Below are positions 55,180-64,000 of a stretch of DNA of 64,000 nt, in pieces (position 1 is the first letter of the stretch; the number at the start of each line of letters is the position of its first letter). The stretch is from Diacronema lutheri. Its lineage: Eukaryota > Haptophyta > Pavlovophyceae > Pavlovales > Pavlovaceae. A program made the position numbers and the translations under genes. The notes under the pieces were generated by a model, which was not told where the DNA came from, did no database searches, and was given only the letters and a program-made list of their open reading frames with translations. The DNA lies in the NCBI GenBank assembly GCA_019448385.1, contig JAGTXO010000081.1, positions 20,807-84,806 of the forward strand, written 5' to 3'.

Positions 55180-58100
55180 GAAAACGACACGCTGGAAGGC
55201 CTCCTCGCGCGCGTCAGCTGGCAGTGCGGCGCGAGGGCGAGCACGTGCGCCATGCTCGCCACGTTTTCCGAGCAGGCGGGCACCGGCTCGCGCGTCGCGC
55301 TCAAGGCCCTCCGCACGAGCTCCGACCTGGCCGGGCTGACGGCGGCTGCGGTCGGGCAGCAGGCGCCGCAGACGCCGCCGCCGCCGCTGCTCGTGATGCT
55401 CGGCCGCTGCCCCAGCCCGCTCGTCGGCGGTGGCCTCTTCCCGCCCGACCGCGCGACGGGCGAGCCGGCGGTGCACGCGGCGACGTCCGAGCTCGCCGTC
55501 GAGCTGCTGCGCGACGCGCGCGCGCTGGCCGGCACGGACGGGCGGCTCGTCGTGCTGTGCCTCGAGGCGTCCAACCCGCTCTGGTTCTGCCCCAAGGTGC
55601 GCGAGCTCGAGCTGCCGCGGACGCGGTCGGACGGCGTGCGCGCGTCCGGCTGCACCTGCCCTGCGACGTGCAGCGATGCGCGCGGCGCGGCGGGTGGCGC
55701 TGCCCGCGGCGCATCGACGCGGCCGGCGGCGCGCGCGATCAACAAGGCGGTGCTCGACCACTTCGTCGCGCTTTTCGGCCGCGAGGGCTTCGCGACCTTT
55801 GAGTTTGCGGGCGGCGGCGAGGCGAGCTGGCTGTGCGACAGCGCGGCCGGCACGACGACCGTCGCGGCGTGCGCGTCGCTGCCGCCGCGCATGGGCGATG
55901 GGCAGCTGGCCATCCGGCGGCACACGCTCGGCACGGGCGCCGACGCGCCGGCGCACGCCGTCGTCTCGCTCCGCGTCGCGCACGTGAGCCACGCCATCCG
56001 CCGCGCGGCGGACGACGGCGGCGCGCGCGCCGAGCGGATGGCGCGCGCCGCGCGCGCGTTTTGCGATGTGGCGGCCGCGCTGCGCGTCGACGCGATCCTG
56101 GCGGAGGTGCCCGAGGACCGCCCGACGGGCACGCCCTTCCTTGGCGGGCTGCTCAAATGTTGGGACAAAGACCACGGGAGCTCGACGGCGCCAGCCACGC
56201 TCGCGCTCGGAGACGTGCGCGAGGTGGCCAAGCGGACGGCCGACGCAGCGGCCGGCCGAGCGGACGAGGTCCCTGCGGCTGGCCGTCCGCAGGTCGCGGC
56301 GCGCGCGTGCGCTGGCGCGATTGGCGGCGGCGCGGGCGCGGCGGGCGCCTCGGACGCTGCGCCGCGTGCACTGGCGGGCGCGTCGGGTGCGCGCACGGAC
56401 GGCGGCCCTGCCGACGCACCGCGCCAGCTGGAGAGCCGCTACGGCGAGGCGAGCAAGCTCGACCTACCCCAAGATTCCACTACGGGCCGCGTCCTCGACG
56501 CTCGCGAGGCCCAGGACCGCGCGCGCGTGCCTGCTGCGCCCGACGGCACAGCGCTGCGCCGCGTGCTCGACGCCGTCGGCGCGGGCGCGCCCGCGCAGCG
56601 CAGCCCGCGCTGGCACGACGAGCGATGGGAGGAGGTCACGGGCAGCAAGGTTGGCGACGTCGTGAACGACAACGCCGGCGTCGCGCACGAGACGCTCACC
56701 GACGAGTACGTGCACCGGCGGCGGCGCGAGGTGCGGACCAAGGCGACGACCGCGGGCATCCTCGGCGAGGCCGTCGCGCTGCGCAAGCTGGCGGCCGCGT
56801 ACGGCATCACCGTCGTGTGCAACCTGCCGATGGTGCGTGCGGACCCGCACGACAAGAGCGCGCCGTTCGCCTTCTCGCCGGACGGGCTCGCCATCCTCCC
56901 CGAAAACAACGAGCAGGTCCTCGTCGAGGTGAAGACGCTCACCAAGGCGGGCGCCACGGCGCACGAGGACGGGCCGCCGCAGCCGCACCGCGATCAGCTG
57001 CAGCTCGGCATGCACGTCCTCGGCGTGAGCAAAGCGCTCTACGTGCAGTACCTCAGGCACGAGGACCGGATCGTCGTGCACGTCGTGACGCGCGGCGCCG
57101 GCTGGCTTGCATTCGCGCAGCCGAGGGTGCAGGCCTTCTGGGCGCGCGTCGTCGAGCGGCGCGCGCGGCTCGAGCGCGCGCGCACCGACCACCCGGCTGC
57201 GAGCCGGCGGCACCGGCGGCAGCAGACGCCGGCCGGGCCGCCGCTCGTGCTCGCGCTGGACGGGCGCATCCCCGCCGCGCGCGCCGCCGCGCTGCACGCC
57301 GTCGCGCACGGCACCGCGAGCGCGGCGGCGGTGACGGCGGCGGCGGCGACGGGCGACGCGACGGCGTTGCAAGACGCGATCGCGGCGCTGCGCGCGCCCG
57401 TCGGCAATGCGGCGATCGCCAGCGCAGCGCGTGCGGAGCGCGCGGCCGTCGAGCGGGCGATCGCGTACCTCGGGCAGCCGGCGGGCGACGCCGCCGCCCG
57501 CGGCACGGCCGAGGCGGCCGAGGAGGAGAGGACGGTCGACGCCGACATCTGCGCGTTGCTGCACCAGCTCGGCGCGAGCGTGGCGCACGTGCACGTCGAG
57601 GACGCGGATTGCGTCACGCGTGAGCACTGGGGCGAGGCGGTGCTCGCTGCAGCGGACGACCCGTCGAGCGCCCCCGCCATTTCGAGCGTCATCGTCGCGC
57701 ACATCGTGCGCCTCGCCGGCTTTGGCGTCGAGCTCCCGCAGTCGATTCGCGTCGCCCCCAGCACGGCCGACTGGCACGAGGGCTGGCTCGACGTGCAGTG
57801 CGTGCTGCTGCGCACGCGCCGGCGCGGGCGGCGCGACGACGACTTTGTGGCCGTCGTCAGGCGCGGTGGGCGCTGGTTTGCGTGCGAGCCCGGCCGCGCG
57901 CGGCGGCTGCAGTGGCGGTCGGTCCTACGCCGCGCGCGCGGCGGCGTCGACGGGACCGGCGAGGAGGCGTTCGCGATCGTCTACGTGCGGCGCGGCGACG
58001 CGGCCGGCGACGCGGCTGGCGACGCGCAGGCCGCACGGGCGCGCGGCGGGCGCGCGCGCAGGCGCACGCGCGGCGGCACGCGCAAGCGCAAGCGCGGCGC

Positions 58101-61100
58101 CTCCGCCGGGCTCGAGGCGGCCGCGCCCGCCGGCGCGCCGGCTGCCGCGCCCGCCGGCGCGCCGGCGGGCGCTGCTCACCGCCCGCCCGCCATGCGCGCC
58201 ACGGTCGCCGCGCGCACCACGCGCTCTGTGACCGACGCGCTGCACTCGGCGCCTGCCGCCACGGTTGCACCTGTCTTCGACTGGCGCGCCGGCCGCCCGC
58301 CCCCCGCCGCTCGAGCCCGCCACCCGCGGCCGCGTGGGCGCGCGCCACCGGGCAAGGCCTGGGACAGCGTCTCGGGTGCGTGGGCGGACAAGCCGACTGG
58401 TGCTGCCGTCGCCGCCGCGCCGCCGCCGCTGCCGCCCGCCGCCGCGCCGCCGCCCACCGCCGCGCCGCCGCCCGCCGCCGCGCCGCCGCCCGCCGTCGCG
58501 CCGCCGCCCGCCGCCGCGCCGCCGCCGCCGCCGCCACCGGCGGCGCTCAACCGCTGGCAGCACGTCGGCGCGGGCGGCAGCGCGGCGGGCCGGCGGCTCG
58601 CGGCCATCGCACGGCGGCAGCGCGGCGTGCGCGCGCCGCCGCCCGCCGCGCGCTTCCTCGCCACGCTGCCGCCACCGCCACGCGACGGCCTCGCGCGCAC
58701 GAGCAAGCAGGCGCGCGCGAGGCGCAACGCGGACGGACGGCCGGCGCACGCGCGCGCGGCCAACGCGCGCGCCTTCTACCGCGGCGTGGAGCTCGGCGTG
58801 CACGCGACGCGCGCCATCGTCGACGCGCGCCACGCCGACCTGCCGCAGGCCGTCTTCGTGGCGGAGGCGCGGGCGATCGTCGCGCGCTCCGCCGGCGGCG
58901 GCGCGCTGCTCGCGCCGGACGACGTGCGCGACCTGTGCGACGCGCAGACGGACGCCGATCGCGCTGCGATCTGGGCGTCGGTGGGCGCGCACGAGGCGAC
59001 GCGCATCTTCGCGCTCGTCACGCGCAACGCGAGCTTGGCGGGCGCGGCGCTGCTCGTGCTGCACACGCCGGCGGGCGCGCCGGCGCGCGCGCTCGGGCTC
59101 CTGGCGATGCGCTCGCGCGCGCCGTCGACGGGCGCGCCGCGCGACGCGCACAGGGCGCTGGTGCAGCGGTTGGACGTGCTGATGGACGCGATCGCCGCGG
59201 CGCGAGGCGCGTCGCCGCTCGAGCTCGAGCTCGCGCTCGCGCCCGAGCCGCAGAGCGCGTGCAACGCGCGTGCGGCCGCGCTGCTCTGCCTGCAGGCCGT
59301 CGCGGACGCGAGCGGCCGTCCCGCCGCTGAGGACGCGCTGGCCGCGCTCGACGACGCGCGCGGCATCGACCGGCACTGCCACGCCGTCCGGCAGCAGATC
59401 GAGGCGAAGCTCGCGTGGCGGCGCGCCGACGGCGCCGTCGGCGTTGACGGCGCCGACGGCGCGCCCGCGCTCGCGCCTGCCGCCGCACCGCCGGCGTGCG
59501 CGCCGGCGCACGCTGCCGGCGAGGCGGCGGTCGACCAGGCGATCGTCACGCGGGTGCGCGACGCGCTGCGCGCGTGGGCGACGACTGGCACCGCGCCCAG
59601 CGCGGCGGTGCTCGACGACGCCTGCGCCGCGTACACGGCCCGCGCACGCGCGCGCAAGGACGCGCGCACGGCGCTGGGCCCGACGCGCGCGGCCGAGCTG
59701 CTCGCCGCGGCCGCGCGCGGCGGAGCCGACGGGGCGGATGCCGCGCGCGCGCTGCTCGGCGGCACGCCGCGCCTGCTCGTCGTGCTCCTCTGCGTGCCCG
59801 TCGCCGCGCCGTCCGGCGAGCCGCCGCGCCCGGTCGGGCTGCTCGTCGCCGACCGGCCGACGGACGACTCGCGCCCGGCCGCGCTCGTGCGCTACGACTT
59901 TGCGCCGCTCGACGCGGACGTGGCCGTCGCGGTCGGCGCGCATGCCGTCGCGCTGGCCAGTGCGATCTGGCCGCTGCTCGCGGCCGAGGGGGAGCCGCGG
60001 CCATCGCCCGTCGTGCGCTCGCAGCCGCGCGGCGGCGACGATGGCGCGTGTGCGCTCGCAACGTTCGCGTGCCTCGACGCGCTGATGACCGCCAGCGTCG
60101 GCGCGCACGGCCTCGCGGGCGGCGCGGGCATGCTGCCCGCGCTGGTCGCGCGAGGCGCCGCGGCCGCCCAGCGCGAGCGGCAGCTGCGCGCGGCCGCCGA
60201 GAGGCTGGGCGGCACGGTCGCTGGGTGGCCGGACACGGGCGCGAGCGCGGCGGGCGCGAGCGTCGACGAGGAGGCGCGCACGTACGAGGTCGAGGCGGTC
60301 GTCGACGAGCGCCGCAAGGCGGGCAAGAAGGTGACGTTCCAGCTCCGGATCAGGTGGCGGGGCTACGACGAGAGCGCCGACACGTGGGAGCCTGAGGCCA
60401 ACGTGAGCAGCGACCTCGTCGCCCAGTTCCGCAAGACGCGCGACGAGCAGAAGCGGCGCGCGGGCGGATCGGGCAGCGGCAGCGGCGGCGCGGGCGCGGC
60501 GTCGGCATTGGCGTCGGCGCCGCTTCGCGCGCACGGCGAGTCGGGCGCCGCGGGCAAGCGCGCCGCGGCGGGTGCCGCCGCGAGCGCGCGCGACGCCGCG
60601 GGCGCGCGCGCGCCGAGCGTTCCCCGCGCGCGCGGCGTCGAGCGCGCGCGCGTGGACGAGCCCGCTGCGCCGAGCGCGCGCGCCGCCGGCGGCGCGACGG
60701 CGCGCACGCGCGGCAGCGTGCTCCCGGGCTTCGTGGTCAAGCGCTCGACGCTCAACGCGGGGCCGCAGGCGGTGACGGCGCAGCCCGGTGCGCGGAAGGA
60801 GCTGCGGCGCATCGCGGCGGCCGTGCACAGGCTCACGACACAGGCGTACCGCGTCATCAACAAGGTGGTGCGCGACGAGGCTGCGGTGGCGAGCGCGCAG
60901 GCCGTCGGCGCGGCGTCGGGCGGCCCGTCGACCAGCGTGCACACGTCGACCACGATGGACAAGGGATCCGTCCGTGCGATCTTCTCGGCCATCGGCTGGC
61001 ACAAGGACGAGAGCACGTACGGTGCAGCGCCCCGAGGCAAGCCCGCCGAGCAAGCCGCCGCGCAGACCAAGGCGGCGACGGCGCGCGCCGTCGGCGAGAT

Positions 61101-63443
61101 GGCCGAGGGCGTCCAGCCCGTCTGCGCGGTGGGCCTCACGGAGATCCTCGAGGCGGAGGCGACGCAGGTGTCCACCGCGTGCCTGATGCACCCATCGCGC
61201 GTCGTGAACGGGCTGCTCCGCGACGTCGTCCGCGCGGCAGTCGAGCGCGACGAGGCGCTCGTCGCGCTGCCCGAGATGCAGCGAAACGCGCGCGTGCGCG
61301 AGCTGTGCGAGCGGCTGCTGCGCGGCGACGTGGAGGGCGCGCGCGTCGGCTGCCCCGCCGCGCTCGACCGCCACCTGCCCGACATGGTCCTCCACAAGAT
61401 CGACTACAAGTGCACGCCCACGAAAAGGTGGAACTACGACCGGCACACGACGCGCTACTTCCTCGTGCAGATCCGCACCCTGCAGCACGTGGCCGAGGGG
61501 CAGGCGCTGCTCTGCCGGCTCGCGCACATCCACACGCAGCTGACCGGACGGCCGCCGCGGTACAATGTGGCGCCGCTGCGCACGCACAATGTGCGCGCGA
61601 GGCGTGGCTGCCGCTGCCGCCGCCGAGCGCCCAAGCGCGCGCGCCGCCGCCGTGCGCGCCGCCCCGCGGCCAGGTTGGTCACGCGCCCGCGCGCTCGCGC
61701 GCCGCGCGCTGCGCGCAGGTGCCGCGCAACGTGCGCCTCGCCGCGAGCGCCATCTGGGTGACGCTTTCGGATGACGAGCGCAAGGAGCTGCGCGCGCGGC
61801 TCAAGGCGCTGGACCTGCGCGACCACGATGGCGAGCCGATCAAGTGGACAGGCACAAACGGCAACACCCCGCCGATGTCGGACGTGCGCGTCAGGTACGC
61901 GGTCTTTGCGACGCGCTTCGACATCTCCAACCGCGTCTTCGACTACGCCGGGCGCGAGCGGCCGCCGGCCGATCTGCCGTGGCACGCGCGGCGCTCGTGG
62001 GTTGGCCTCGCGCCGCTGCCGCGCGTGCCGCTCCCGGGCCGGCAGCCCGTCAAGTCGGTGGTGACAGATGGCGTCGCCGTGCACGCCGTCGGGACCGTCC
62101 TCGTGCCGAAGGCGCAGGCGCCGGCCGGCGGCTCGGGCGTCCTGCACCGCTGGCGCCGGCCGGACGGGCGCATCGCCGTCGCGCTCGGCTCCGAGCTGCG
62201 GCGGGCGATCGACGTCGAGGCGGCGGTCGTCGTCGCGGCCGACCCGAACATGGGCAACATCACCACCTACTCTGCGCACGTCGGGCGGGCGGCCGTCTGG
62301 CGGCAGTTCACGCAGCGCGCGCGCGCGCGCGCCGCGGGCTTTGCGCGCGAGACGGCCAAGACCAACGCGGCGCGGCGGCGCGTGCGCACCGACGGGCGCG
62401 GCGAGGAGTTCAGCGTGGAGGCGGACGAGGCGCGGCTTGGCGAGGCGCACAGCGCCAAGGTGCTCGACGCGGGCAAATACATCGCCTTCCACCGCGAGAG
62501 CGCGCGGGTGCGCGAGCGCGCCGCCGAGCACGTGTACGACGCGCCGGCGCGCCGGAAGGAGCGCTGGCGGCGCGACAGCGGCGGGCGGTCCAACGCGGCG
62601 CGCGTCGCCGAGGCGCTCATCGCGGCGCACTGTGTCGACGGCGTGACGCGCGACCGGCTGCTCGTGTGCGTGGGCAAGTGGCTGCGCGACCACAAGGGCG
62701 CGCAGCCCAAGGGCGCGCCGCCCGCCTTCCAGGTGGGGCTGCTGCGCGAGCTGCGGCGGCGCGGCGTCGCGGCCGTCTTCGTGCCCGAGCCGTACACGTC
62801 GATGCACTGCTCGATGCCGCGGCTCGCCAAGGGCGGCAGGCTGCAGCGCTGCGGCGCGGAGCTCGCGCAGAACCCGCGCCTGCCCGTGGCAAAGGGCGGC
62901 ACGCGCACGGTGCACGCGCTCGTCATCTGCCCGGCGTGCAACGGCGGCAAGAAGCCCGTGCACCGCGACTACAACGCCGCGCGCAACATCTTCTACGACG
63001 TGCACGACATGGCGGCGCACGCGGCCGGGCGCGACACCACGTCGACGCCTGAGCGCTTTGCCCTCGTGCTCGCCTGGTGGGCGCGCGGCGAGGTGTGGGA
63101 GCGTGAGGAGCGCATGGTGCACGGCGAGGGCGACGACTGCGACGACGAGTGCGACGGCGACGACGAGGGCGACGACGAGGGCGACGACGACGACGACGAC
63201 GATGGCAGCGGCGACGGCGGCGGCGGCGAGGGCGACGGCGACGGCGACGGCGACGGAGGCGGCGGCGGCGACGACGACGATGACGGCGGGGGAGGCGGCG
63301 GCGGCGACGGCGGTGGCGACGACGGCGGCGGGCGCGGCGGCGGTGGCGGCGGCGGCTCTCGCGCCCGCACCCCCGCCCGCGGAGCTGCCAGCGCCAGTGC
63401 CGGCGGCGGCAGCGCGCGCGGGCCGAAGCGCGGCCGGCGTTGA
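55180..63443 (+). CDS. Giant polyprotein, C-terminal part: exonuclease, peptidase modules, chromodomain, Fanzor
   Basis: Exons 55180-61590 and 61719-63443 (phase 0, GT-AG, donor GTGCGC), about 2,711 residues. Module order: an unassigned domain (55,180-56,250); a lambda-exonuclease/YqaJ-type nuclease at 56,600-57,170 with FSPDGLAIL (Asp), VLVEVKTL (Glu-x-Lys) and HRDQLQLGMHVLG (Gln); an unassigned module at 57,550-57,960 with DDDFVAVVRRGGRWFACEPG; a Pro-rich linker; two further C48-like modules at 59,000-59,300 (PEPQSACNARAAALL) and 59,760-60,090 (QPRGGDDGACALATF); a chromodomain at 60,276-60,450; and Fanzor1 from about 60,790. No start codon is needed if it is read through from the upstream part by a +1 shift. 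If separate, the first usable ATG would be the one in TCAMLATF at 55,252. Confidence 0.75.
60276..60450 (+). other. Chromodomain within the polyprotein
   Basis: Reads RTYEVEAVVDERRKAGKK, then VTFQLRIRWRGYDESADTWE and PEANVSSDLVAQF. This is the chromodomain pattern Y-x-V-E-x-I-L-x-x-R ... Y-L-V-x-W-x-G-Y-x-x-x-x-x-T-W-E-P-x-x-N. The three aromatic cage positions are Tyr (TYEVE), Trp (IRWRGY) and Tyr or Trp (RGY, DTWE). It would bind a methylated histone tail. Confidence 0.85.
60790..63100 (+). other. Fanzor1-type RNA-guided nuclease module
   Basis: The helical N-terminal half follows Fanzor1: AAAVHRLTTQAYRVINKVV, SVRAIFSAIG, GLTEILEAEATQVSTACLMH and PSRVVNGLLRDVV. The RuvC-like part has VVVAADPNMGNITTYSAH (Asp at 62,241), FVPEPYTSMHCSMPRL (Glu at 62,787) and VHRDYNAARNIFYDV (Asp at 62,967), so all three catalytic acids are present. 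Zinc-binding cysteines are seen in TSMHC, LQRCG and VICPAC; the usual second Cys of the first pair is not in the CxxC position. The tail after 63,110 is Asp/Gly-rich and ends in the basic GPKRGRR, a possible nuclear signal. The 128-bp intron at 61591-61718 lies inside the module. Confidence 0.85.
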
Positions 63444-64000
63444 CGCACGGCCGAGCCGCGCAGCGGTCGACGCTTTGCGGGCTCTGCCCAGGTCGCGCGC
63501 GGCTGGCGACGCGTGCCGCGCGCGGCACGACCGTGCACGCCGCCACCCGTGGCCGAGCGCGCCGCACCAGCCGGCCCGCTCCAACCGCCGTGCGGATCAC
63601 GGACGCTCGCTACGGCTCGTCGGCGCGCGTCACCTGCGCCGGCGGCCACGGCGCCGTCTGCTCCGGCCTCGTCGCGAGCAGCCCGACCGCTGCTCGCCGC
63701 CCGCACGCCGCCGCAGCAACGCTGCGCGTCGTGCTCCCCCGCTCGCCAAACGCGAAGAGCTCCCTCACAAGGACGTCCTTCCGAACGGCCCGCGCTGCAC
63801 TCGGGGCGCGATCGTGCCCCTGATCGGATTTGGCTTGACCATCTATACGGCTACAAAAGAAAAAGAAAAAATGTAATCATCAGCGCGCGAGGTGAAATTG
63901 AGGAAGGCGGCCATCCGCACCCACGCGAACCCCCTTTGCCAACCTCGCGCCGCCACGTCCGGCTGAAGCAGCAGCGCAGCGCGGCGGCGTGTGCGCTCCG
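63444..64000. other. Downstream flank of the polyprotein, no gene assigned
   Basis: GC-rich to about 63,780, then a short AT-rich stretch (ACAAAAGAAAAAGAAAAAAT near 63,852). Fanzor guide RNAs are usually encoded at or beyond the 3' end of the nuclease gene, so this is where one could lie, but I see no hairpin or repeat that proves it. Confidence 0.4.

Larger units (their letters stand above)
44576..63443 (+). mobile_element. Candidate giant mobile element coding region (protease-nuclease-chromodomain-Fanzor)
   Basis: One strand, almost wholly open, encodes a chain of peptidase-like modules, an exonuclease, a chromodomain and a Fanzor nuclease (details in the two CDS entries). Fanzor proteins are otherwise found in transposons and large DNA viruses of eukaryotes. 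Ulp1-type proteases and lambda-exonuclease-type nucleases are likewise common in such elements. The neighbouring helicase and inverted-repeat elements fit a region of repeated insertions. I cannot see the element ends in the window, so limits are those of the coding region. Confidence 0.5.

Noticed and set aside
55110-55220. A short intron explaining the frame change near 55,180
   Set aside because: The GT and AG dinucleotides present either give the wrong phase or leave an intron too short to be credible.
1-64000. tRNA, rRNA or snRNA genes
   Set aside because: I looked for T-loop GTTCGA-type boxes and rRNA cores on both strands by eye and saw none; an automated scan was not possible.

Overview
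The window is nuclear DNA of a very GC-rich, flagellated eukaryote with a secondary plastid, most likely a haptophyte or similar alga. Reasons: genes are split by short spliceosomal introns (about 85-260 bp); some introns use GC-AG rather than GT-AG borders; three ciliary genes are present (CFAP46, BBS9, DNAAF11); one membrane protein carries a signal peptide followed by a transit-like region; and there is no operon structure, Shine-Dalgarno pattern, tRNA or rRNA. The species assignment is inference. GC content makes almost every frame open, so genes were called from protein-family motifs and from splice junctions that keep phase. Region 1-32,810 is compact host DNA with spacers mostly of 10-370 bp: 3' part of CFAP46 (+), valyl-tRNA synthetase (-), an eIF4E/4EHP-like protein with a huge disordered tail (+), a Golgi-type sulfotransferase (+), BBS9 (-), the cardiolipin-pathway enzyme PGS1 (+), NUP98 (+), DNAAF11 (-), two unrecognised Cys-rich membrane proteins (- and +), SDA1/SDAD1 (+), an exostosin-type glycosyltransferase (-), a 97-residue protein (+) and a plastid-type four-helix membrane protein (+). 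Introns here often hold tandem arrays, alternating CG tracts or long G/C homopolymers. Region 32,811-44,575 is accessory DNA: a frame-broken gene (-), two oppositely oriented about 320-bp terminal-inverted-repeat elements forming an 870-bp nested palindrome, a decayed Pif1/Helitron-type helicase, an apparently intact ubiquitin-specific-protease-like gene, and poly-G-rich stretches I could not resolve. Region 44,576-63,443 is the most unusual part. It reads as a giant polyprotein of about 6,190 residues (two introns and one +1 frame change near 55,180). It contains a series of Ulp1/C48-like peptidase modules (some with the catalytic residues, some degenerate), a lambda-exonuclease/YqaJ-type nuclease, a chromodomain, and a C-terminal Fanzor1 (eukaryotic TnpB-type, RNA-guided) nuclease with its RuvC D-E-D residues present, then an acidic Gly/Asp tail and a basic C-terminus. 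A chromodomain next to a Fanzor nuclease inside a protease-rich polyprotein looks like a large mobile element; this is the best candidate for an undescribed system here.
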